NCBI GenBank assembly: GCA_007693435.1
Contig: REDO01000060.1
Coordinates: 1-57,626, forward strand
Reading direction: 5' to 3'
Length of the DNA: 57,626 nucleotides
From: Salinarimonadaceae bacterium
Lineage (GTDB): Bacteria > Pseudomonadota > Alphaproteobacteria > Rhizobiales > Beijerinckiaceae
Positions 1-8,812 of the stretch are shown piece by piece. Positions within the stretch are counted from its first letter, which is position 1; the number at the start of each line of letters is the position of its first letter. A program made the translations under genes and the position numbers. The notes below the pieces were generated by a model. It searched no databases and was not told the DNA's origin. It saw only the letters and a list, made by a program, of their open reading frames with translations.

Positions 1-645
<645 letters not shown>

Positions 646-658
646 TCAGAAGGCCCCG

Positions 659-973
659 TCAGGCGGCCTTTCTCTGCGCGGCGGCGGCTTCGAGCACGCC
701 GAGGATGTCCGATTCCTTCATGATCAGAAGGTCTTCGCCTTCGATGCGCACCTCGGAGCCCGACCACTTGCCGAACAGCACGCGATCGCCGGCCTTCACG
801 TCGAGGGCGACGATTTCGCCTTTCTCGTTGCGGGCGCCGGGACCGACGGCCACGACCTCGCCCTGCTGGGGCTTCTCCTTCGCGGTGTCGGGGATGATGA
901 TGCCGCCGGCGGTCTTCTCGTCAGCCTCGATGCGGCGAACCAGCACGCGATCGTGCAGAGGACGGAACTTCAT
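659..973 (-). CDS. groS: GroES co-chaperonin (10 kDa)
   Basis: Forms the seven-subunit lid of the GroEL chamber. The product is 104 residues, normal for the family, with the N-terminal [14 protein letters not shown] and the mobile-loop region [15 protein letters not shown]. An in-frame ATG five codons upstream (988) would add METTE; the internal ATG at 973 is preferred because family members start with [10 protein letters not shown]. First gene of the groESL operon. A CIRCE inverted repeat lies about 130 bp upstream, so HrcA repression is expected. Confidence 0.97.
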   Translation of the reverse strand: MKFRPLHDRVLVRRIEADEKTAGGIIIPDTAKEKPQQGEVVAVGPGARNEKGEIVALDVKAGDRVLFGKWSGSEVRIEGEDLLIMKESDILGVLEAAAAQRKAA

Positions 974-1317
974 TTCAGTCGTCTCCATCAGATTTGCGAG
1001 ATCCAAGATCCTCACCGAAATCCGGCCCGCTCCAGGCGACGCCGGCTTTCGCGCGACGAGGTAGGAGCGTCGCGAACGCGGTTCAAGACCTGCGGAGAAA
1101 ATTTTTGGCACTCTATCGAGTAGAGTGCTGACAAAGACGTCGGAGCGGCTCGCCGTTTGGCAGCACTCCCCGAAGAGCGCTGCTAACATATTGATATATC
1201 ATAATATTTCTGAAAATTTTGATTGCGCCCCACTACACCTTGAAGCATCATTATGCAAGGCGTTTTCGCCGTGTTGCGTCTTTGTTGCGTCTTTTCGGGA
1301 CGGGAGAAGGAGTTCAC
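974..1317. other. Divergent regulatory region between groES and usg
   Basis: This 344-bp gap has no convincing gene. It holds the CIRCE element at 1105-1131 and a second, weaker dyad at 1157-1164 / 1179-1186 (TTGGCAGC and GCTGCTAA, 14-bp spacer). A strongly AT-rich stretch lies at about 1189-1240, unlike the GC-rich surroundings. The groESL promoter and probably the usg promoter must lie here; I could not assign clean -35/-10 pairs. Confidence 0.6.
1105..1131. promoter_or_regulatory. CIRCE element (HrcA operator) of groESL
   Basis: The sequence reads TTGGCACTC, nine bases, GAGTGCTGA, against the consensus TTAGCACTC-N9-GAGTGCTAA. The inverted repeat matches at all but one position in each arm's outer bases. 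It sits upstream of groES in the expected place. HrcA bound here represses groESL in unstressed cells; hrcA itself is not in the window. Confidence 0.93.
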
Positions 1318-1587
1318 ATGGTTTCACGCGCGTTCAACCGGCAGATGGAGGGCTATGGCCTGATAACGGCCGAATTGCTTTATCGGATGCCAGACCACCC
1401 GACGATCCTCCAGACCTTCCTCTGGCAGGAATACGATCTCGCGCCCGACTTCCCTGTCTTGCGCGGCTTCCTCGATTTCTGGTCGCGCGAAATCGACGGA
1501 ATGCTGCATTCGGTCACGATCGCTCATTCTCGGTTGATCCAGCCGGCGCAATTCAAACTGGTAGACGGCGTCTTCACGGTGCATTGA
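1318..1587 (+). CDS. usg: Usg family protein
   Basis: An 89-residue soluble protein of the alphaproteobacterial Usg family, whose function is unknown. The recognisable family sequence includes YGLITAELLYRMPDHP, LQTFLWQEYDLAPDFP and a C-terminal segment with HSVTIAHSRLI. The ATG at 1318 is preceded by a good ribosome site (GGAGAAGGAG); an upstream in-frame start near 1219 would add unrelated residues and is rejected. It stands alone on the plus strand, divergent from groESL and 60 bp before exoD. Confidence 0.88.
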   Translation: MVSRAFNRQMEGYGLITAELLYRMPDHPTILQTFLWQEYDLAPDFPVLRGFLDFWSREIDGMLHSVTIAHSRLIQPAQFKLVDGVFTVH

Positions 1588-1647
1588 CAAACCGGCGCGC
1601 TTCCCGCTCTAGGAGATCGCGACATCGGATGATGCGATCAGAGGATT

Positions 1648-2265
1648 GTGGCGCGCGTGCTGAGGACCTCGGAAATCCTGACGCGGCTCGCCGCCCATCC
1701 AAGCGGAGAACGTGTGTCGCTGTTCGAGATTCTCGCGCGCATCCGGGCGCGGGCCTTCGGCGTGTTCCTGATCATTTTCGCCGTCCCCAATCTCATTCCG
1801 ACTCCGCCGGGCTTCTCGACCGTCGCCGGGCTCCTGATCCTCGTCGTCGCGGTCCAGCTCCTGATCGGCCGCACGGCTCTCTGGCTGCCCGAAAAACTCG
1901 GCTACAAGTCTATCCAGACACGCCTTCTCGTAAGGTTGATCGAGTGGACGGTCCCGAAGCTGCGACGTATCGAACGTTGGAGCAAGCCACGCGCCGTCTG
2001 GCTGACGCGGCTCGCGGCGCGACGGCTGATCGGCCTTCTCATCGTGGTGCTCGCGATCATCATGGCGCTCCCGATTCCGGTGGTCGGCAACTCGCCTCCG
2101 GCGCTCGCGATCACGCTGATGGGCTTTGGCATGCTGGAGCGGGACGGCGTCTGGGTGGCGGCGGGAGTCGCTGTCGGATTGATCGCCATCGGCGTGATCG
2201 TCGCTCTCGCCTTTGGCCTTTTCAGATTGGCGACGCTCATCCCGACCGGCATTCTGCCATTCTGA
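1648..2265 (+). CDS. exoD: ExoD-like exopolysaccharide synthesis membrane protein
   Basis: A 205-residue integral membrane protein of the ExoD family, named from Sinorhizobium meliloti where mutants are affected in exopolysaccharide and alkali tolerance; the biochemical role is unknown. Hydrophobic segments fall at about residues 38-65 (containing the family-typical PNLIPTPPG), 130-160 (IPVVGNSPPALAI) and 165-195. It starts with GTG at 1648 after AGAGGA. It converges with the GGDEF-EAL gene, whose stop codon begins three bases after this one ends, so the two mRNAs probably overlap. Confidence 0.85.
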   Translation: MARVLRTSEILTRLAAHPSGERVSLFEILARIRARAFGVFLIIFAVPNLIPTPPGFSTVAGLLILVVAVQLLIGRTALWLPEKLGYKSIQTRLLVRLIEWTVPKLRRIERWSKPRAVWLTRLAARRLIGLLIVVLAIIMALPIPVVGNSPPALAITLMGFGMLERDGVWVAAGVAVGLIAIGVIVALAFGLFRLATLIPTGILPF

Positions 2266-2268
2266 CGA

Positions 2269-4380
2269 TCAGGCCGCCGTGGTTCTGCCGGCGCGAGGCG
2301 GGGTGATCCCCAGGAGCACGTCGATCTCCTCCGGCGGAACCGGCCGCGAGAAGAGGAAGCCCTGCAACTCGTGGCATCCGAGCGCCTGAAGGAAGCGATG
2401 CTGCTCCTTCGTCTCCACCCCTTCCGCCGTGACGGTCATGCCGAGGGCGCGGCCGAGATGGACGATGGAGTGGACGAGAATCGCCGATTCGCCGACGCCC
2501 TCGAGGCTTTCGAGAAATGAGCGGTCGATCTTGATCTTGTCGAAGGCGAAGCGGCGCAGATAGATCAGCGACGAATAGCCTGTTCCGAAATCGTCGAGCG
2601 CCAGGTGGAAACCGTTGTCACGCAGCCGATGCATCGCCGCTTCCGCCGCATCCGCGTCCTCGACGACGACGCCCTCGGTCAGTTCGAGTTCGAGACGCGA
2701 GGGATCGAAACCGACTTCATCGAGAACAGCGAGCACGCTGTCGACGAAGTCGCGTTGCCGGAACTGGATGGGCGAGACGTTCACGGCCAGCCGGACGCCG
2801 GGCCATCTCATCCCGTCGCGACAAACGCGCCGAAGGACCCATTCCCCGAGCGGAATGACGAGTCCGCTTTGCTCCGCCAGCGGGATGAAGCTGTCGGGCG
2901 CGATCAACCCCTTCGTCGGATGCGGCCAACGCACGAGCGCTTCGAGGCAGACGACGCGATCGCCGGCGGCGGAATAGATCGGCTGATAGTAGATCGTCAA
3001 TTCGTCGTCGGCGATCGCGCGTCGCAGATCGTCGGAGACGACCTTTCGCATCTGCAGCTCGGCGTCCATGTGAGCCCGGAAGTGAATCGCCCGGTTCCTA
3101 CCGGCGCTCTTCGCTTCGTAGAGTGCCGTGTCGGCGAGGCGCATGAGCGTCTCGCGGTCCGGCGCGTCACGAGGCGCGAGCGCTATTCCGATCGAGACTC
3201 CGATATTCACCGTCGCTCCATGCAAGTCGAACGGCGTCGCCAGAGAGTGCAGGATACGCGCCGCGACATCCCGCGCACGCTCCTCGTCGGCCGCGGATGC
3301 GACGATGACGGCGAATTCGTCGCCGCCGAACCGCGCCAGCGTGTCGTCGTCGGAGACAACGGTCTGAAGGCGTCGCGCGACCTGCGTGATCAGCTCGTCC
3401 CCGGCCTGATGGCCATAGGCGTCGTTGACCTCCTTGAAACGATCGAGATCGAGGAACATGATCGCGACGCCGTCGATCGCGCCGTCGCGGATGGCGGCGA
3501 GCGCGGCGTCGAGACGCTCGCTGAACAGCACCCGGTTCGGCAGGCCGGAAAGTGGGTCGCGCACCGCGTGATCGGCGACGCGCTCGTGAGACGCGGCAAG
3601 GTCTGCGGCGACCCGGCGGGTGTTGATCGCGACGAGCAGGAAGAGCAGGAAGGTGGCCGCGAGCGGCGGCACGGCGATCCATCCGATCCGTGCGACAAGG
3701 TGATCGCCCGGGCGCGTCGGGGACCAATGCAATGACGCCGTTTCTCCCGTCGCGAGATCGCGGAAAGCGAGGCCGTTGGCGTCGCGCGGAGGCGAGCCAT
3801 GCGAAATCTCCAGATGAGACAGCCGGCTGAGCCCGTTGATCTGCTGGAAATCGTCTATGGAGACCCTGTCGAGGGCGAACACCCAGCGGCCTACTTCCAT
3901 CGGAGCGGCCGCGACGAACAGGAAGTCTCCGGCATACATGCCGTATGTCGCGGGCACGCGCGCCTCGGGCTCGATGTCCTGGGCCGCCATCCAGGCCGAG
4001 AGCCGCTGGAAGAACCGGTCGTCGACGTCTATCTCAGCGCTCCCCGGCGGAGCGAAGACGAGGCGTTCGACGTCCGGGGCGTCGATGACGACATGGAGTT
4101 CCAGGCGTTGCGCAAGCTGGTCGGAGAGGCCCTCGAGGCCGTCGCCGACCGCTTGCGCCGCCGCGACCTTGTTCGCGACGTCGCGCGCGCGACGCTCCAG
4201 GGACTTCGTGACTTCGGAGCGCTCGAACACCGCCGCATCATCGTTCTGGGCCGCGGCGATGGTCGCGACGATGCCGGCGCCCAGCGCGACCGTGCCCGTG
4301 AGCAGAATCGCGGCGACCCAGACCAGCCGGGAGAGCAGATCGCTCGAGTTGTGAGACAAATTTTTGTTGTTCGAGAACAT
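2269..4380 (-). CDS. Membrane-anchored GGDEF-EAL c-di-GMP enzyme
   Basis: A 703-residue inner-membrane protein that probably turns over cyclic di-GMP. Order: TM1 about 17-43, a periplasmic domain about 46-230 resembling CHASE4 sensors, TM2 about 232-252, GGDEF about 270-430, EAL about 445-690. The cyclase signature GGDEF (352-356) is intact, but the place of the product-inhibition RxxD site reads SDDD, so no I-site. The EAL half keeps EAL (480-482), the asparagine in AVNVSP, DDFGTGYSS, KIDRSF and AEGVET, so phosphodiesterase activity is likely. The ATG at 4380 is chosen because it places TM1 at the N-terminus; longer starts run toward purN. Which activity dominates cannot be told from sequence. 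Confidence 0.93.
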   Translation of the reverse strand: MFSNNKNLSHNSSDLLSRLVWVAAILLTGTVALGAGIVATIAAAQNDDAAVFERSEVTKSLERRARDVANKVAAAQAVGDGLEGLSDQLAQRLELHVVIDAPDVERLVFAPPGSAEIDVDDRFFQRLSAWMAAQDIEPEARVPATYGMYAGDFLFVAAAPMEVGRWVFALDRVSIDDFQQINGLSRLSHLEISHGSPPRDANGLAFRDLATGETASLHWSPTRPGDHLVARIGWIAVPPLAATFLLFLLVAINTRRVAADLAASHERVADHAVRDPLSGLPNRVLFSERLDAALAAIRDGAIDGVAIMFLDLDRFKEVNDAYGHQAGDELITQVARRLQTVVSDDDTLARFGGDEFAVIVASAADEERARDVAARILHSLATPFDLHGATVNIGVSIGIALAPRDAPDRETLMRLADTALYEAKSAGRNRAIHFRAHMDAELQMRKVVSDDLRRAIADDELTIYYQPIYSAAGDRVVCLEALVRWPHPTKGLIAPDSFIPLAEQSGLVIPLGEWVLRRVCRDGMRWPGVRLAVNVSPIQFRQRDFVDSVLAVLDEVGFDPSRLELELTEGVVVEDADAAEAAMHRLRDNGFHLALDDFGTGYSSLIYLRRFAFDKIKIDRSFLESLEGVGESAILVHSIVHLGRALGMTVTAEGVETKEQHRFLQALGCHELQGFLFSRPVPPEEIDVLLGITPPRAGRTTAA

Positions 4381-4466
4381 TGAGCCGTCGCTATTGATCG
4401 ACTCCCAAGCTAGCGGCCATTCCCTTCGAAATCGTTGCTTGTATCTCTGGTTGGGCGCCCTTCGAC

Positions 4467-5093
4467 CTAGCCGCGCGGCGAAACGTGAAAAACGCATCGC
4501 CCATCTTCGAGCACGGCTTCGCCGGCGGCGACGGAAGCGAGCGCCGGCGGATAGATGCGGTGCTCCTCGACGAGTACGCGCGCCGCCAGATCGTCCTCGC
4601 CGTCGCCGGGATGAACCGGCACGCAGGCTTGGGCGATAATCGGCCCCGCATCGAGCTCTGGCAAGACAAAATGCACAGTGCAGCCGTGCACTCGAACCCC
4701 CGCATCGAGCGCCTGGCGATGCGTGCGCACGCCGCGGAACAGGGGCAGGAGCGATGGATGGATGTTGATCATCCGCCCCACCCAGCGCGTGACGAACCAC
4801 GGCGTGAGAACGCGCATGAACCCCGCGAGGCAAACGACCTCGATCGCCGCATGACGCAACTTCCGATCTATCTCGCGTTCGAAATTCTCACGATCGGCGA
4901 AGGCCCGGTGATCGACGCAGACCGCCTCGATCCCCTCCGCGCGCGCACGCTCGAGTCCGCCTGCTTCGGGCCTGTTCGAGACGACGAGCGAGATCTGCGC
5001 CGGATAATCGGAAGCGCGCGCGGCTTCGATCAGCGACGTCATGTTTGAGCCGCGCCCCGAGATCAGGACGGCGACGCGCTTTTTCGTGGTCAT
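4467..5093 (-). CDS. purN: Phosphoribosylglycinamide formyltransferase
   Basis: Third step of purine synthesis: transfers formyl from 10-formyl-tetrahydrofolate to GAR to give FGAR, in the cytoplasm. The product is 208 residues, typical. Visible motifs are ISGRGSNM at the phosphate-binding N-terminus, LAGFMRVL, the catalytic NIHPSLLP (Asn and His) and the Asp-containing [13 protein letters not shown]. Its ATG overlaps the purM stop codon (ATGA, 4 bp), so translation of the two is coupled. Nothing is atypical. Confidence 0.97.
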   Translation of the reverse strand: MTTKKRVAVLISGRGSNMTSLIEAARASDYPAQISLVVSNRPEAGGLERARAEGIEAVCVDHRAFADRENFEREIDRKLRHAAIEVVCLAGFMRVLTPWFVTRWVGRMINIHPSLLPLFRGVRTHRQALDAGVRVHGCTVHFVLPELDAGPIIAQACVPVHPGDGEDDLAARVLVEEHRIYPPALASVAAGEAVLEDGRCVFHVSPRG

Positions 5094-6160
5094 ATCCCGA
5101 GCGAGCCTTCGAATGTGACGCGGGCGCCTTCGCCGCGCGACGTGACCCGCCCCAAAACGAACGGCGCCTCGCCCGCATCGGCGAGAGCGGCGGCGACCGC
5201 CTCGACGTCGGTCTCGGAGACGACGACGATCATGCCGACCCCGCAATTGAAGGTGCGCAGCATCTCCGCTTCGGCGACGCCGCCCGCGCGAGCGAGCCAG
5301 CCGAAAACCGGAGGGAGATGAATCGCGCCAAGATCGAGGCGCGCGCCCAGGCCGTCGGCCAGAACGCGCGGAATGTTCTCGGTAAAGCCGCCGCCGGTGA
5401 TGTGGGCGAGCGCCTTGATCGCGCCCGTCGCCCGAATCGCCGACAGGAGCGGCTTGACGTAGATGCGCGTCGGCTCCAGCAGCGCTTCACCGAGGCTGCG
5501 CGACGGTTCGAAGGGGGCGGGAGCGTCCCAGGAGAGCCCCTCGCGCGCCACGATGCGGCGCACCAGCGAGAAGCCGTTGGAATGGACGCCCGAGGACGGC
5601 AGGCCGAGAATCACGTCGCCCGCCGCGACGTCGGCGCGCGGCAGAAGCGTCCCGCGCTCGGCGGCGCCGACGGCGAAGCCGGCGAGATCGTAATCGTCCC
5701 CGGCGTAAAGCCCGGGCATCTCCGCCGTCTCGCCGCCGATCAGCGCGCAGCCGGCCCGGAGGCAGCCTTCGGAGATTCCACGCACGATTGCGACGCCGGC
5801 GGCGGGGTCGAGCTTGCCTGTGGCGTAGTAATCGAGAAACAGAAGCGGTTCGGCGCCCTGCACGACGAGATCGTTCACGCACATCGCGACAAGGTCGATC
5901 CCGACCGTGTCGTGGATACCCGTCTCGATGGCTATCTTCACCTTGGTGCCGACGCCGTCGTTCGCCGCAACGAGGATCGGGTCCGAAAAGCCCGCCGCCC
6001 CGAGATCGAAAAGACCGCCGAATCCTCCGATCTCGCCGTCGGCTCCGGGGCGGCGCGTGGCGCGCACGAGCGGCTTGATCGCATCGACCATGGCGTTCCC
6101 GGCGTCGATGTCGACGCCCGCATCTGCGTAGGTCAGACCTTTGCGCGGCGTATCGGCCAT
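5090..6160 (-). CDS. purM: Phosphoribosylformylglycinamidine cyclo-ligase (AIR synthetase)
   Basis: Fifth step of purine synthesis: ATP-dependent closure of FGAM to aminoimidazole ribotide. The product is 356 residues, the normal length. It begins [19 protein letters not shown] and carries the family segments [49 protein letters not shown] and [12 protein letters not shown]. It is first in a two-gene operon with purN. It is divergent from the CDP-alcohol phosphatidyltransferase gene across about 150 bp. Confidence 0.98.
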   Translation of the reverse strand: MADTPRKGLTYADAGVDIDAGNAMVDAIKPLVRATRRPGADGEIGGFGGLFDLGAAGFSDPILVAANDGVGTKVKIAIETGIHDTVGIDLVAMCVNDLVVQGAEPLLFLDYYATGKLDPAAGVAIVRGISEGCLRAGCALIGGETAEMPGLYAGDDYDLAGFAVGAAERGTLLPRADVAAGDVILGLPSSGVHSNGFSLVRRIVAREGLSWDAPAPFEPSRSLGEALLEPTRIYVKPLLSAIRATGAIKALAHITGGGFTENIPRVLADGLGARLDLGAIHLPPVFGWLARAGGVAEAEMLRTFNCGVGMIVVVSETDVEAVAAALADAGEAPFVLGRVTSRGEGARVTFEGSLGI

Positions 6161-6311
6161 TTAGGGCCCCTTTCGCGGACAGGATGCGGGGAGTTAAGCC
6201 CGCGCGCGCCCGCAGGCAAGCGCGCAACGGCCTATTTCCGCCAAAATCGCGGGAAAGTTCTTGCTTGACCGGCAACGCCAAGCGGCTAACGATCCGGACA
6301 CGGGGGGACGT

Positions 6312-6842
6312 ATGACGATACCCAACCTGATCACGATCTTCAGGTTCATGCTGGTCCCCGTGGTGATCGTCGCGATCCTTCAGGAATACTGGCTTGTGGC
6401 CTTTGTCTTGTTCGTGCTGGCCGGCGTTTCCGACGGCGTGGACGGTTATGTGGCGCGGCGCTTCGACATGCGCAGCGAACTCGGCGCTTTCATCGATCCG
6501 CTCGCGGACAAGGCGCTTCTCGTCTCGATTTTCGTCACTCTTGCGATCGTCGGCGTCCTGCCTGTGCTCTTCGCGGTCGTCGTCGTGGCGCGCGACGTCC
6601 TGATCGTGATGGGCGTCCTCGTCTCGTGGCTCCTGCGCCGGCCCATGAAGATCGCGCCGCTCATGATCTCCAAGGCCAACACCTGCGTGCAGATCGCCTT
6701 CGCGGCGCTCGTTCTCGGCGCGCTGGCGTTCTCGTTCGACCTCGGCGCAATGACGGGGCCGCTCGTGCTGCTCGTCACGGCCTTGACCATCGTCACCGCC
6801 GCCGCCTATCTCGTGGTCTGGTTAAGGCACATGACGCAGTAA
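6312..6842 (+). CDS. CDP-alcohol phosphatidyltransferase family protein
   Basis: A 176-residue membrane enzyme that joins a CDP-linked lipid to an alcohol head group. The family signature is complete: DGVDGYVAR, eight residues, G, three, D, three, D (within about residues 45-72). Five or six hydrophobic helices follow the usual pattern. The product could be a phosphatidylglycerophosphate synthase or another head-group transferase; the sequence alone does not decide. The ATG at 6312 follows a GGGGGGA ribosome site, and the longer start at 6261 adds a polar tail with no family match. First gene of a plus-strand run with the AI-2E permease, hdaA, ppk1 and ppx. Confidence 0.9.
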   Translation: MTIPNLITIFRFMLVPVVIVAILQEYWLVAFVLFVLAGVSDGVDGYVARRFDMRSELGAFIDPLADKALLVSIFVTLAIVGVLPVLFAVVVVARDVLIVMGVLVSWLLRRPMKIAPLMISKANTCVQIAFAALVLGALAFSFDLGAMTGPLVLLVTALTIVTAAAYLVVWLRHMTQ

Positions 6843-6882
6843 GCCGGCATCCGGCGCCTGCGGTTCCTGAGGCGAGACGCGC

Positions 6883-7977
6883 ATGACCGTCCAGAAGCAG
6901 GTCGGATTTTGGATTGCGGCGCTCGTCGCGCTCATCCTTTTTTTGTGGACGTTCAGCGGCGTGCTCCTGCCCTTCGTGGCGGGCCTCGCGCTCGCCTACA
7001 TGCTCGACCCGGTGGCGGACCGGCTGGAGAAGCTCGGGCTCGGCCGGCTCGGCGCGACGCTCCTGATCCTCGTCCTGTTCGTGCTCGTCCTCATGCTGTC
7101 GCTGATGCTCGCGCTCCCGATCATCCTGCGGGAATCGCTCGCTTTCCTGCAATCCCTGCCGGACTACGTCACAAGGCTCCAGCGACTCGCGCTCGAACAT
7201 GGCGGACCGTTCTTCGAGTTCTTCGGCGTCGAGGGCGGCGAACAGGATCTGGAGCGCTCCATCGCAGATATGGTGACGCAAGGCAGCGGATATCTCGTCA
7301 CCTTCATCGGCTCGGTCCTGGCCGGCGGGCAAGCCGCGCTCTCGATCGTATCGCTCCTCGTGGTGACGCCGGTCGTGGCCTTTTATCTCCTCATCGACTG
7401 GGATCTGATGATCCGAACCGTCGACAGCTGGCTTCCCCTGCGCCATCGCGAGACGATCCGGGGGCTGGTTCGCGCGATCGACAAGGCGCTTTCGGGCTTC
7501 ATTCGCGGGCAGGCGGCGCTCTGCCTGATCCTCGGCTCGTTCTACGCGGTCGGCCTCTCGCTGATCGGCCTCAATTTCGGCGCGCTGATCGGGCTCACGG
7601 CCGGGGTGCTGAGCATCATTCCCTATGTCGGCTCGCTGACCGGGCTCATCCTGTCCGTCGGCGTCGCCATCGTGCAGTTCTGGCCCGATTATTTCTGGAT
7701 CGGCATGACGCTCGCGGTCTTCGTTTTCGGCCAGACGGTGGAGGGCAACATTCTCGCGCCGAAGCTCCTTGGGAAATCGGTGGGCGTCCACCCGGTCTGG
7801 CTGATGTTCGCGCTGTTCGCCTTCGGCTCGCTCTTCGGCTTCCTCGGGCTGTTGCTCGCGGTGCCGCTTGCGGCGATCGTCGGCGTGCTCGCGCGCTTCA
7901 TGCTCGCCCGATATCTGGCCAGCCCCTATTACAGCGACGAATCCGCGCAACCGGCGCCGGAGCGCGAGGATGTCTGA
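6883..7977 (+). CDS. AI-2E family transporter (PerM-like)
   Basis: A 364-residue polytopic inner-membrane protein of the AI-2E/PerM family; members have been linked to autoinducer export, Na+/H+ exchange or unknown substrates. It has about eight membrane segments, starting at residues 8-40. A large soluble loop follows at about 65-150, and the typical C-terminal half includes GQAALCLILGSFYAVGL, SIIPYVGSL and VEGNILAPKLLGKSVGVHP. Its last eight bases overlap the start of hdaA, so the two are translationally linked, an arrangement common in this order. The substrate is not predictable. Confidence 0.9.
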   Translation: MTVQKQVGFWIAALVALILFLWTFSGVLLPFVAGLALAYMLDPVADRLEKLGLGRLGATLLILVLFVLVLMLSLMLALPIILRESLAFLQSLPDYVTRLQRLALEHGGPFFEFFGVEGGEQDLERSIADMVTQGSGYLVTFIGSVLAGGQAALSIVSLLVVTPVVAFYLLIDWDLMIRTVDSWLPLRHRETIRGLVRAIDKALSGFIRGQAALCLILGSFYAVGLSLIGLNFGALIGLTAGVLSIIPYVGSLTGLILSVGVAIVQFWPDYFWIGMTLAVFVFGQTVEGNILAPKLLGKSVGVHPVWLMFALFAFGSLFGFLGLLLAVPLAAIVGVLARFMLARYLASPYYSDESAQPAPEREDV

Positions 7978-8740
7978 AGGCCCCCCGCCGGCGCGGGAAC
8001 GGCGACGGCGCAACGACGGCCCGCCGCCGCAGCTCGCCTTCGACCTTCCTCTCGAACCCCGCTACGGCGGAGAGGACTTCCTCGTCGGCGCATCGAACGA
8101 GCAGGCCTATTCCCTCGTGGAATCCTGGCCCGACTGGCCCGATCCCGTGGCCTTGCTGGAAGGGCCGCATGGTTCGGGAAAGACGCATCTGGCCGCGATC
8201 TGGGCGACGATCGCAAAAGCCTGGACCGTCGACGCCGGAGCGGTGACGATGGCTCACGTGCCGTATCTGACCTCCAACCGGGCGCTTGTCATCGAGGACG
8301 CGGATCGTCCGGGGCTCGATGAGGCGGCGCTGTTCCATCTCCTCAACCTTGCCCGGGAGCGCGGGACCTTCGTCCTTGTGACCGCCGCCGCGCCCGTATC
8401 CGGTTGGGGTCTGACCACGCCGGACCTGCTCTCGCGCCTGCGCCTCGCGCCGAGCGCGCGCATCGAGCCGCCGGACGACGCGCTCCTGAAAGCGGTTCTC
8501 GTGAAGCTCTTCGTCGACCGGCAGCTCACCGTGGACACGCGCGTCGTCGATGCGCTGGCGCTGCGCATCGACCGCTCCCTCTCGATGGCCGGCGCGGTTG
8601 TCGACGCCCTAGACCGAGAGGCGCTGCGGCGCGGAAAGCGCGTCACGCGCGCGCTCGCCGCCGAAATCGCGGACCGCGTGGCGGACGGCGGCGCTTCGGA
8701 GCCGGATTCCGGCGAGGAGGGGGGGGACAACGGTCTCTGA
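7970..8740 (+). CDS. hdaA: HdaA, DnaA-related regulatory inactivation protein
   Basis: A 256-residue AAA+ protein related to DnaA domain III that lacks the DNA-binding domain IV. In Caulobacter, HdaA works with the beta clamp to promote ATP hydrolysis by DnaA and stop over-initiation of replication. An N-terminal QLAFDL (21-26) fits the clamp-binding motif. The P-loop GPHGSGKTH lies at 65-73, ALVIEDAD is the Walker B region and SRLRLAPSARIEPPD is close to the sensor region. The ATG at 7970 lies inside the preceding permease gene (8-bp overlap). The synteny hdaA-ppk1-ppx is typical of Rhizobiales. Confidence 0.93.
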   Translation: MSEGPPPARERRRRNDGPPPQLAFDLPLEPRYGGEDFLVGASNEQAYSLVESWPDWPDPVALLEGPHGSGKTHLAAIWATIAKAWTVDAGAVTMAHVPYLTSNRALVIEDADRPGLDEAALFHLLNLARERGTFVLVTAAAPVSGWGLTTPDLLSRLRLAPSARIEPPDDALLKAVLVKLFVDRQLTVDTRVVDALALRIDRSLSMAGAVVDALDREALRRGKRVTRALAAEIADRVADGGASEPDSGEEGGDNGL

Positions 8741-8812
8741 CGCTGTATCATCATTCTGTCATGAGAGCAGCGTGAAGTCGCCCGCGCGCAGGGCAGCGCG
8801 TTCAGGCGGGGA

